This document shows, one piece after another, positions 1-7,298 of a DNA stretch of 45,993 nucleotides. Within the stretch, counting starts at the first letter, position 1. Each line of letters begins with the position of its first letter. This stretch comes from a virus: positions 1 through 45,993 of the IMG/VR virus record IMGVR_UViG_3300025646_000080; one strand, 5' to 3'. Made by a program: the position numbers and the translations under genes. The notes under the pieces are model-generated. The model was given only the letters and a program-made list of their open reading frames with translations, had not been told where the DNA came from and made no database searches.

Positions 1-779
1 CACTTGATGAATGGCTCTACAACGGGGGTCCGTTCCAACTCACAGTGTTCCACTTCCTCATTGGCATCTATGCTTACATGGGACGGGAGTGGGAACTTAG
101 CTATCGACTAGGAATGAGGCCTTGGATCTATGTTGCATATTCAGCTCCAGTTGCAGCCGCTACCGCTGTATTCCTTATCTACCCGTTCGGTCAAGGTAGC
201 TTCTCAGATGCTATGCCTCTCGGCATATCTGGTACGTTCAACTACATGTTGGTGTTCCAAGCCGAACATAACATTCTCATGCACCCGTTCCATATGCTCG
301 GTGTTGCTGGCGTGTTCGGTGGGTCCCTATTTAGTGCAATGCATGGTTCGCTGGTTACGTCCTCGCTTGTGCGTGAGACTACTGAAACGGAAAGTCAAAA
401 CTATGGCTACAAGTTTGGTCAAGAGGAAGAGACGTACAACATTGTGGCTGCTCATGGATATTTTGGCCGCCTCATTTTTCAGTACGCTTCTTTTAACAAC
501 AGCCGCTCCCTTCACTTTTTCCTGGCTGCTTGGCCTGTTGTTGGTATTTGGTTTGCTGCTTTGGGTGTTAGTACTATGGCGTTTAATCTGAACGGTTTTA
601 ACTTCAACCAATCCCTGCTTGACAACAATGGTCGCGTCATTAACACCTGGGCAGACATTCTCAACCGTGCTAACCTCGGTTTTGAGGTGATGCACGAGCG
701 TAACGCTCACAACTTCCCGCTTGACCTTGCTGCAGCAAACACAACTCCTGTGGCACTCACTGCTCCGGTGATTGGCTAA
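1..779 (+). CDS. psbA: Photosystem II D1 protein, first allele (5' truncated by the window edge)
   Basis: D1 is the reaction-centre subunit of photosystem II in the thylakoid membrane. Phage copies replace the fast-turning host D1 and keep photosynthesis running during infection. The window opens in the second base of codon 102, as judged by alignment to the complete copy at 44846. The retained part has YMGREWEL (Glu at the position that distinguishes high-light D1 forms), FQAEHN and HGSLVTSSL, and the C-terminal metal-cluster and processing segment [15 protein letters not shown]. The protein ends [11 protein letters not shown], a cleavable tail of picocyanobacterial type. Bases 1-127 are identical to the second psbA. 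After that, the two genes differ at many mostly synonymous sites, except in a near-identical block at 427-580. The stop overlaps the next start (TAATG). Identity is certain; the missing 5' end reflects assembly, not decay. Confidence 0.97.
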   Translation, partial: LDEWLYNGGPFQLTVFHFLIGIYAYMGREWELSYRLGMRPWIYVAYSAPVAAATAVFLIYPFGQGSFSDAMPLGISGTFNYMLVFQAEHNILMHPFHMLGVAGVFGGSLFSAMHGSLVTSSLVRETTETESQNYGYKFGQEEETYNIVAAHGYFGRLIFQYASFNNSRSLHFFLAAWPVVGIWFAALGVSTMAFNLNGFNFNQSLLDNNGRVINTWADILNRANLGFEVMHERNAHNFPLDLAAANTTPVALTAPVIG

Positions 780-928
780 TGGCTAAACGTGGTCTCTATG
801 CAAACATCCATGCTAAACGGATGCGTATCAGACAAGGGTCTGGTGAGAAGATGAGGAAGCCAGGAAGCGAAGGTGCTCCTACGGCTGCTCAGTTTAAAAA
901 GGCAGCTAAGACTGCTAAGAAGAAGTAG
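779..928 (+). CDS. Small basic protein (49 aa), conserved type in cyanophages
   Basis: The protein begins [14 protein letters not shown] and continues with GSGEKMRKPGSEGAP; it ends in a Lys/Ala-rich tail (KAAKTAKKK). Its start overlaps the psbA stop codon, so it is probably translationally coupled to psbA. I recognise the GLYANIHAKR...GEKMRKPG pattern as a small protein common in phage structural regions, but I cannot name a function. The strong positive charge would suit DNA or RNA binding or packing in the capsid; that is inference only. It is too short for most automatic gene callers. Confidence 0.75.
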   Translation: MAKRGLYANIHAKRMRIRQGSGEKMRKPGSEGAPTAAQFKKAAKTAKKK

Positions 929-940
929 GTAAGTAAGCAA

Positions 941-1050
941 CGTACGTTCATTCCCGCTCGGTATTATCTGCATTGATTGCTCCGCAAAACATGCATTGTC
1001 TTACCGTTCGGGAACGCATACCGCCTGAGCATGGAACGGGGCTCAGACAC
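941..1050 (+). promoter_or_regulatory. Structured leader before the 34-aa gene (riboswitch-like candidate)
   Basis: CGTTC (945-949) can pair with GAACG (1012-1016), and CCG (954-956) with CGG (1009-1011), giving a long interrupted outer stem. A second hairpin has a 6-bp stem, CTGAGC (1025-1030) with GCTCAG (1041-1046), and an ATGGAACGGG loop. The element ends 18 nt before a tiny gene with a DUF4278-like tail. The CGTTCA start, the small downstream peptide gene and the phage context resemble the glutamine riboswitch / downstream-peptide class known from cyanobacteria and cyanophages. The diagnostic GGAAGUAGG box is not present, so the class assignment is weak. Confidence 0.35.
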
Positions 1051-1063
1051 TTCTTTCCTAACA

Positions 1064-1168
1064 ATGACACAAGTCGAATTGGATGCCCGTGTACGGGAGC
1101 AGAAAGCTGCTGAAAAGGAGCAGAAGCTGAAGTATCGCGGCGTTGCTTACACACCTAAACAAAAATAG
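1064..1168 (+). CDS. 34-aa peptide with DUF4278-like C-terminus
   Basis: From ATG 1064 the peptide starts MTQVELDARVREQKAAEKEQ and ends KLKYRGVAYTPKQK. The YRGVAY core resembles DUF4278, a small family of cyanobacteria and their phages with no known function. The same frame is open upstream to 977, but that extension lies in the hairpin-forming leader, so I prefer 1064. No good Shine-Dalgarno is visible (CTTTCCTAACA precedes the start). It lies between the small basic gene and the capsid leader. Confidence 0.5.
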   Translation: MTQVELDARVREQKAAEKEQKLKYRGVAYTPKQK

Positions 1169-1170
1169 TT

Positions 1171-1449
1171 CCCGCAGTGCGTGCTAACGCACACTAATCG
1201 GGCTGAAATCCACAACGATGTGGTGTCCCCAGTAGTTCAAAAGTAAGAACACCAGAAAGATAAACTGATAATGTGATGGTGCAAATCCTCACCTGGGTAT
1301 TGACTATTGGCCGGTACGCCGATAACCTTTAGTCATGACGGTCTGGAGAGACAGACAATTTTCAAAAAACTTGAATGACAATGAATCCTGAAAATTCGTT
1401 GTAATTCCTATGCGCATAGGGAGATGTAAACAACTCTCTCTTAACTATT
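1171..1449 (+). ncRNA. Structured 5' leader of the capsid gene (possible cis-acting RNA)
   Basis: This 279-nt gap holds no gene but a chain of perfect or near-perfect hairpins. They are: CCCG/CGGG enclosing GTGCGT-GCTA-ACGCAC (1171-1202); CCACA-ACGA-TGTGG (1210-1223); a competing TGGTGT (1221-1226) with ACACCA (1249-1254); GTTC/GAAC (1235-1250); GTGA(T)GG/CCTCAC around loop TGCAAAT (1273-1292); TATTGGC/GCCGATA (1305-1324); GTCTG/CAGAC (1341-1356); AATTTTC/GAAAATT (1357-1396); and the palindrome CCTATGCGCATAGG (1407-1420). The second and third stems share bases, so alternative folds are possible. The capsid GTG start follows without a near Shine-Dalgarno. Function is unknown. Confidence 0.5.
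1402..1424 (+). promoter_or_regulatory. T7-geometry phage promoter candidate upstream of the capsid gene
   Basis: TAAT (1402-1405), 13 bases ending in ATA, then GGGAGA (1419-1424) gives the same spacing as the T7 consensus: TAAT, 13 bases ending in TATA, then GGGAGA starting at +1. T7 has its strong phi10 promoter at the equivalent place before the capsid gene. The middle is the perfect palindrome CCTATGCGCATAGG. Its TATGCGCATA core recurs at 26031-26040 in the early control block. The known Syn5 polymerase promoter looks different, so this is a candidate only. Confidence 0.45.
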
Positions 1450-2574
1450 GTGGCTTTTCAATCTTCTGTGAACCCCGCACAACTGACTGTACCGGGTTCA
1501 GATAATTTCGGCGCGGATCGCCGTGCCCTTTACCTGAAACTGTTTTCGGGTGAAATGTTCAAAGGTTTCCAGAACAATACTATTGCTCGGGACCTGATCA
1601 TGAAGCGTACCCTGAAGAACGGCAAATCTCTGCAGTTCATCTTCACGGGTCGTACTAAGTCGGAGTTCCATACTCCTGGTAACAGCATCCTGGGTGATAC
1701 CAATGGTGCACCCCCGGTGGCTGAGAAGACTATCACCTGTGATGATCTTCTGATTAGCTCTGCTTTCGTGTATGAGCTGGATGAAGTTCTGGCACATTAT
1801 GATCTCCGTTCTGAGATTAGCCGTAAGATCGGTTATGCTCTGGCTGAGAAGTATGACCGCCTTGCTTTCCGTGCTATCACTCGTGGTGCTCGTAAGGCTA
1901 GCCCCATCACCGCTACCAACTATGTAGAGCCCGGTGGTACTCAGATTCGTGTGGGTTCTACCACTAACGATTCTGATGCTTATGTGGCTGCTAATCTGGT
2001 GGCTGCATTCTATGATGCTGCTGCTGCTCTGGATGAGAAGGGTGTGTCTAGCGACGGTCGTGTGGCTGTGCTCAACCCCCGTCAGTACTATGAGCTGATT
2101 CAAGCTGTTGGTACTAACGGTCTGGTGAACCGTGATGTCCAAGGTGATGCCCTGCAGAAGGGTAATGGTATCATCGAGATCGCTGGTATCAAGATCTACA
2201 AGTCCATGAACATTCCGTTCCTGGGTAAGTATGGTACTGCTTATGGTGGTACTACTGGTGTGACCGATCCTGGTAACACTGGTGACTTCGTTGGCGAAGC
2301 CCTGGAGAACGCCTCTGATGCTTCTACTGGTATCAACAACGATTATGGTACTGCCCTTGAGGTTGGTTCCAAGTCCTGCGGTCTGATCTTCCAGAAGGAA
2401 GCAGCCGGTATGGTGGAAGCCATCGGTCCTCAGGTGCAAGTCACCAGCGGCGATGTGTCCGTCATCTATCAAGGTGATGTGATGCTGGGTCGTCTGGCTT
2501 GCGGTTGTGACTATCTGAACCCTGCTGCAGCTGTTGAGCTGTACGTGGGTGCTACTGCTCCTTCCGCTTTCTGA
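1450..2574 (+). CDS. Major capsid protein (T7 gp10-like)
   Basis: This 374-residue protein builds the icosahedral head. The start MAFQSSVNPAQLTVPGSDNF and the RALYLKLFSGEMFKGFQNNT segment are typical of T7-like cyanophage capsid proteins. The body has the expected HK97-fold signatures around QFIFTGR and a Gly/Ala-rich C-terminal half. The start is GTG; no Shine-Dalgarno lies close to it, and a structured leader precedes it. A strong terminator follows at 2592-2619, as in T7 after gene 10. I see no slippery site near the stop that would suggest a 10A/10B frameshift pair. Confidence 0.96.
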   Translation: MAFQSSVNPAQLTVPGSDNFGADRRALYLKLFSGEMFKGFQNNTIARDLIMKRTLKNGKSLQFIFTGRTKSEFHTPGNSILGDTNGAPPVAEKTITCDDLLISSAFVYELDEVLAHYDLRSEISRKIGYALAEKYDRLAFRAITRGARKASPITATNYVEPGGTQIRVGSTTNDSDAYVAANLVAAFYDAAAALDEKGVSSDGRVAVLNPRQYYELIQAVGTNGLVNRDVQGDALQKGNGIIEIAGIKIYKSMNIPFLGKYGTAYGGTTGVTDPGNTGDFVGEALENASDASTGINNDYGTALEVGSKSCGLIFQKEAAGMVEAIGPQVQVTSGDVSVIYQGDVMLGRLACGCDYLNPAAAVELYVGATAPSAF

Positions 2575-2591
2575 TCCATTATTGAATTACG

Positions 2592-2619
2592 GGAGTCTCT
2601 TCGGAGGCTCCTTTTTTTT
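2592..2619 (+). terminator. Rho-independent terminator after the capsid gene
   Basis: An 8-bp stem, GGAGTCTC (2592-2599) with GAGGCTCC (2604-2611) including one G-U pair, is closed by a UUCG tetraloop and followed by eight T (2612-2619). It matches in place the T7 Tphi terminator, which lets capsid mRNA exceed downstream tail mRNA. Confidence 0.95.
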
Positions 2620-2653
2620 AATTCTTTATTGAGAATAACTCTCATTATCAATT

Positions 2654-3538
2654 ATGCCTTTCCCTACTACTGGCTCCAACACTGAGCTACAAGCTGTTAA
2701 TCAGATCCTGGCGTCAGTTGGTCAGGCTCCTGTTACAACGTTGACAACTGAAGAAACTCTTGTAATCAATGAGGTTGATAGGTTTACTGGTTCCATCTCT
2801 GGTACAACCCTTACAACAACTACTGCTAACATTCCAGTTGGTACCTATATTGGTGGTACTGGTGTTGCTAGTGGTACGTCCATTGCTACTGCAGGTGTAG
2901 AAGTTGTACCTGCTACAGACCCTGTTACTTATGAGTACACTGTGAACATCTCACAGACTGTCTCTGAACGGGCTCTCACTCAATCTATTGTTACAAGTAG
3001 AGTTGAAACTCCAACCAACCCGGACGTTGCGATTGCACTCAACACCCTTCGAGAAGTGTCTCGTGAAGTACAGGCAGAGGGATGGACATTCAATAAAGAA
3101 TATGACTATCCCATCACACCTAATTCTAATAACGAAATCCTGATTCCTAATAATGTCCTACAGATGGACTTGAATCAAAACTATCCAATCAACATGAATC
3201 GGGATAGCATCAATCGTGGTGGGAAGCTTTACGATAGAACAGCACATTCATACAAATGGACTGATGAAACTGTCTATGTAGATATTGTTTGGTACTTTGA
3301 TTGGGAGAATATTCCTACTCCTATTCAAGCATTTATTGTAGCACGTGCTGCTTCTATTGTCTCTAGTCGTATTATTGGAGATGGTAATCAGTATCAAATG
3401 CTTCAACAAAAGGAAGCCTTTGCACGAGCTATGGCTCTGGAGTATGAGTGTACCCAAGGAGATCACTCATTCTTTGGTAGTCCCCAAGGTCAGAACTACT
3501 ATCAAAGTTATCAACCTTATCACACACTGTACCGCTAA
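2654..3538 (+). CDS. Tail tubular protein A (gp11-like) with an inserted domain
   Basis: gp11 forms the ring between the portal and the nozzle. The N-terminus (LQAVNQILASVGQAPVTTL, residues 12-30) and the region from about residue 116 (NTLREVSREVQAEGWTFN, then the RGGKLYDR and ALEYECTQGD segments) match T7 gp11. T7 gp11 is about 196 residues and this protein is 294. The extra length is a Thr/Gly/Val-rich stretch at about residues 40-115 that reads like a beta-sandwich insertion. A small GAGA/TCTC hairpin lies just before the start; no Shine-Dalgarno is visible. The stop overlaps the gp12 start. Confidence 0.92.
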   Translation: MPFPTTGSNTELQAVNQILASVGQAPVTTLTTEETLVINEVDRFTGSISGTTLTTTTANIPVGTYIGGTGVASGTSIATAGVEVVPATDPVTYEYTVNISQTVSERALTQSIVTSRVETPTNPDVAIALNTLREVSREVQAEGWTFNKEYDYPITPNSNNEILIPNNVLQMDLNQNYPINMNRDSINRGGKLYDRTAHSYKWTDETVYVDIVWYFDWENIPTPIQAFIVARAASIVSSRIIGDGNQYQMLQQKEAFARAMALEYECTQGDHSFFGSPQGQNYYQSYQPYHTLYR

Positions 3539-6078
3539 TGCCTGCTGTAACCCAATTAACACCTAACTTTCTTGGTGGTGTCTCTAAGCAAAACGATGAT
3601 AAGAAGTTAAACGGTCAGCTTACTGAGTGCATTAATGGTTATCCTGATCCTACCTATGGTCTTTTGAAAAGAACTGGGATGAGGTTTACCAATGTACTTA
3701 AGAAAGCAGATGGTTCTAACTTCACTAAAACTGAGCTAGAAGGTGCTGCTTGGTTCTTCATTGAACGTGATGCTGATGGTTCTTATATTGGAGCTATCAA
3801 AGGTACCAATATTTATGTTTGGACAGCAGCTAATGGTACATGGTGTACTGTCACTAACACAGGTACCAGTTACCTAACTGGCACTGGACAAAATGATTAT
3901 CACTTCCGTAGTGTTCAGGATACAACAGTAATTACCAATAAGGCAGTAAATACCGCTATGCAAGCGGCTGGTACCTATGTTGCTAATACTGTAGCTACTG
4001 TTATCCTCACTACTTTAACAGCTAGCTTCGATTACTCTGTTACTATTCAAGGCATTACCTTTACTGCAACAGCTCAATCTAGTACAACATTCGATGATAT
4101 GTTGATCTATGATTCAGGTAATATCAATCTTAGTCATCATCTAATTGATGAAATTGTTGAAGGAATTAAAGGGCAACACACTGCTGGTAATGCTGATTTT
4201 AATGGAACATGGTATATAGAAAGTTACATAAACAGTATCGTTATCAAGCGTTCTACTGGTACTAATCAAGTTAAGACTGATTACTCAGCTGTTACAGGTA
4301 CACCCACTACCTTTACTATCACAGCAAAAGGTGGTATCACTAATGACTCTCTCTTTGCTTTCCAAGATGAAGCAGAGAATGTTACACGTCTTCCTACTGA
4401 ATCGTTCAACGGTCATGCAGTAAAGATCCTCAATAGTGCTGTAGCTGAGGATGATTATCACGTTGAATTTGTAGCTTATGATGGTGTAAAAGGGCGTGGT
4501 TATTGGAAAGAAGCTAGGGCACGTGATGCCTCACCTGGGCTTGATGCTTCTACAATGCCGTATCAATTGGTTAGAACAGGTGCTACTACTTTTGAATTCA
4601 AACCTATTGCATGGACAGCCCGTGCAACTGGTGATGATATAACCAGCACTATCCCATCATTTATAGGTGCTCCTATTACCTGTACTTTCTTCTACAGTAA
4701 TAGATTTGGTGTACTTTCTGAGGATAATATTTTCCTTAGTAGAGCTAATGATCCATTCAACTTCTTTGTTAAATCGGCTCTTACACAAACAGCATCAGAT
4801 CCTATTGATTTGAATGTTGCTAGCATTAGACCTGTTACTTTGTCTGATGTTCTACCATCTCCACAAGGTCTTATTATCTTCAGTGAACGCCAACAGTTCC
4901 AAGTCTTTTCAACAGATGGCAGTGTCTTGACTCCTACATCAACTATTGTCAGGAACATATCTAACTATGAGATGAATACTAACATTGCACCAGTTGATGT
5001 CGGTACTACATCCGCATTTGTCAGTCGTGTATCTGGTTACAGTAAACTATTTACACTTCAACTTCGTGATGTAGAGCAGAACCCAACTGTTGTAGATATC
5101 AGTAAGGTGGTCCTTGAGTGGATCCCAGAGTCTATCAATGATCTCACTGTAAGTCCACAGAACTCAGTGATCATGCTTATTGATAGGGATACGTCTTATC
5201 TTTACTTATTCCGTTACTATAATAATGGAGAAAAAGACCTCTTCCAAGCATGGACTAAATGGCAACTACCTGGCACTATTCAAAGTGCTAAGATCTTGAA
5301 TGACTCAGTGGTGATTGTTTCTCAACATGAGGATGAGTATACCCTTGGTACCATCACCCTTGATGAGATACCCACAGGAGAGGTTGTAGCGGGCTCTAGT
5401 ACTGTTAACGGTAATCCATGCCTAGATATGTTTACACGCCCAGTACAGCCTGCTGTAGGTGTCAATGCGGTGGTGTATGATGAACCGAATGATGTAACCA
5501 AGATCTACGTACCCTTTACACCATTCCAACAACGTGAAGCTGCAATGCTTCTTACTAAACCTTTAGCAGATATCGGTAACACTGCAGCATTGTTAGAGTC
5601 TGATGCTGGTTACTGGGCAGCAGCTACTGAACGTACTGAACCTGGAACTGGTTATCGTTACTTTGAAGTAAAAGGTAATTTTGTACCTTATGCTGATGGT
5701 ATCGTTGTAGGTTATAACTATGAGTTTGATGTAACTCTACCTAAGTTTTACTTTAGACGTAACGAAACTTCTACCGATTTTACAGCAACACTAACTATAT
5801 CTAGAGCTAAGTTCTCTGTTGGTAGGACAGGTGCTGTTACATTTAAGCTACGCTCTACTGGATCTAATGAGTGGTCTGATGTTCAACACGTAGCAGAAGC
5901 TAATTACTATGGATCAGATACTAATCCAGTTCAACCTGAACACCGCTTTATTGTACCTATCCACCAACGTAATACAAATTTTGAATTAAAAGTGACAAGT
6001 AATTTCCCATATCCTGTATCATTGGTTTCAATGATGTGGGAAGGTAACTATTCACCTCGTTTCTATAGGAGGACTTAA
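3538..6078 (+). CDS. Tail tubular protein B / nozzle (gp12-like)
   Basis: This 846-residue protein forms the tail nozzle. Family features include the N-terminal FLGGVSKQNDDKKLNGQLTE and GYPDPTYGLLKRTG segments (T7 gp12 starts with a similar 'xGGVSQQ...NGxxxxxxGLxKRP' pattern). The SERQQFQVFSTDG segment near the middle and a beta-rich C-terminal half also fit. It is slightly longer than T7 gp12 (794). It overlaps gp11 by the TAATG junction and is followed 2 nt later by gp14, so the three tail/core genes look like one transcription unit. Confidence 0.94.
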   Translation: MPAVTQLTPNFLGGVSKQNDDKKLNGQLTECINGYPDPTYGLLKRTGMRFTNVLKKADGSNFTKTELEGAAWFFIERDADGSYIGAIKGTNIYVWTAANGTWCTVTNTGTSYLTGTGQNDYHFRSVQDTTVITNKAVNTAMQAAGTYVANTVATVILTTLTASFDYSVTIQGITFTATAQSSTTFDDMLIYDSGNINLSHHLIDEIVEGIKGQHTAGNADFNGTWYIESYINSIVIKRSTGTNQVKTDYSAVTGTPTTFTITAKGGITNDSLFAFQDEAENVTRLPTESFNGHAVKILNSAVAEDDYHVEFVAYDGVKGRGYWKEARARDASPGLDASTMPYQLVRTGATTFEFKPIAWTARATGDDITSTIPSFIGAPITCTFFYSNRFGVLSEDNIFLSRANDPFNFFVKSALTQTASDPIDLNVASIRPVTLSDVLPSPQGLIIFSERQQFQVFSTDGSVLTPTSTIVRNISNYEMNTNIAPVDVGTTSAFVSRVSGYSKLFTLQLRDVEQNPTVVDISKVVLEWIPESINDLTVSPQNSVIMLIDRDTSYLYLFRYYNNGEKDLFQAWTKWQLPGTIQSAKILNDSVVIVSQHEDEYTLGTITLDEIPTGEVVAGSSTVNGNPCLDMFTRPVQPAVGVNAVVYDEPNDVTKIYVPFTPFQQREAAMLLTKPLADIGNTAALLESDAGYWAAATERTEPGTGYRYFEVKGNFVPYADGIVVGYNYEFDVTLPKFYFRRNETSTDFTATLTISRAKFSVGRTGAVTFKLRSTGSNEWSDVQHVAEANYYGSDTNPVQPEHRFIVPIHQRNTNFELKVTSNFPYPVSLVSMMWEGNYSPRFYRRT

Positions 6079-6080
6079 CT

Positions 6081-7295
6081 ATGGCAGCAGCAATATTCGC
6101 AGGCATTGGTGCTGCAACAGGTCTTTTTAGTGGCATCTTTGGTGCATCCCAAGCTTCTAAACAAAACGCAGCACAGGAAGCAGCTTATAAAAAGCAGGTT
6201 CAACAGCAAAAAGAAATTGCTAAGGCAACCAATAAGTATAACCGAGAAGTCTTTAGAGCTGATAAAGCTAATTACTACGCTCAACGTGATTACCAGTTTC
6301 AAATTGCTCAGCAAAACTGGCAACGTCAGAATGAAATCCAAGACTTTCAGTATCTCCAATCACTACGTCAATATCAGAAAGATATTCAGATTCGTGATCA
6401 ACAACTGAATTTCAATGATCTAGCAGCTAAGCAAGCCTTTGCTAATGAGAGTGCAGCTCTTGCTGGTCTCTTTACTCAGCAGATGTTCTCTCGTGAAGAT
6501 CAAATAATGGGTCTTCAAAAGACGTTGACTGAGAACGTGTTGAACCGTAGGACGACGCAATTGGAGATGCAAAGTGTTTCCAATAAAGGTATCTTTGGAG
6601 CCACTGAGATCCAAGAAAACCTGAAGGATTTTACACAACAAGTTGACTTTAAAAAGCAAAGTGCTCTTGTAGAGAACCTCCAAGCTCAAGGTCAAAATGA
6701 ATTACGTCAAGCTGGTGGTTCAATGCGTAAAGGTGCTCAAGCAACCATGGCTGACTTCTACCGTGGTATGTCTGAGTTGACATCTACCTTGTCTGGTAGG
6801 CAACGTCAAGCAGCTTTGAAGATGGCTGAACTTGGTGTTGAGACTTCTATCCTTGAGAAGAAGCTTGGTATCCAAATGGAAAGCATTGATAATGCTGCTG
6901 CAAGTGCCGTCTCAGACGCTCAATTCAATATGCGTGTCTTGGATGCTGACATTGCTAGTGCTATCTCTCAATCAGAACGTAACATGCAACAAATTAGTTT
7001 GCAAAAATATGGTGCTGATTTGAATGCTGCTGCACAAGTGATGATTAAACCTGAACGGTTGTCTTATGCGCCACCTCCGACAATGGCACCTGAGCGTATC
7101 TTTGTTAAGCCTATGAAAGTTCTTCCCGGTGCTGTGGCTAAACCTGTTGAGCAAAGTGTCTGGGGTCCGTTGGTTAGTGGTGTTGGTGCTGCTGCTCAAG
7201 GCGCTATGCAAGTTGCTAATATCAACTATATGGGGAATCAACAGAGAACTCTTAGTACCGTTCAAAGTAACCTTTTCAACAATCCTTTTGGTTAA
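6081..7295 (+). CDS. Internal virion protein gp14-like
   Basis: T7 gp14 is ejected into the outer membrane and starts the DNA channel. This 404-residue protein starts with a hydrophobic Gly/Ala segment (IFAGIGAATGLFSGIFGASQ, residues 4-23) that could insert in a membrane. A long Gln/Lys/Tyr-rich helical region follows (AAYKKQVQQQKEIAKATNKY). The C-terminus is Pro/Val-rich, with a hydrophobic GPLVSGVGAAAQGAMQ segment. T7 gp14 is about half this length. A good Shine-Dalgarno (AGGAGGA, from 6068) precedes the ATG. Position after gp12 and before the gp15 candidate supports the call. Confidence 0.8.
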   Translation: MAAAIFAGIGAATGLFSGIFGASQASKQNAAQEAAYKKQVQQQKEIAKATNKYNREVFRADKANYYAQRDYQFQIAQQNWQRQNEIQDFQYLQSLRQYQKDIQIRDQQLNFNDLAAKQAFANESAALAGLFTQQMFSREDQIMGLQKTLTENVLNRRTTQLEMQSVSNKGIFGATEIQENLKDFTQQVDFKKQSALVENLQAQGQNELRQAGGSMRKGAQATMADFYRGMSELTSTLSGRQRQAALKMAELGVETSILEKKLGIQMESIDNAAASAVSDAQFNMRVLDADIASAISQSERNMQQISLQKYGADLNAAAQVMIKPERLSYAPPPTMAPERIFVKPMKVLPGAVAKPVEQSVWGPLVSGVGAAAQGAMQVANINYMGNQQRTLSTVQSNLFNNPFG

Positions 7296-7298
7296 CTA

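Noticed and set aside
1226-1299. tRNA-like cloverleaf in the capsid leader (CCCAG/CTGGG, TA, GTTC/GAAC, CAG/CTG, TGCAAAT loop)
   Set aside because: The spacing resembles a tRNA, but the D-loop lacks GG, the anticodon loop lacks U33, the anticodon stem has mismatches and the T-stem needs a bulge. It is not a credible functional tRNA.
1498-2472. 324-codon minus-strand frame opposite the capsid gene
   Set aside because: It is the shadow of a strongly codon-biased capsid gene and shows no protein-like composition (Ser/Thr/His/Ile runs).
2500-2574. T7-style capsid frameshift (10A/10B)
   Set aside because: No slippery run precedes the stop, and a terminator follows within 20 nt, leaving no room for an extension.
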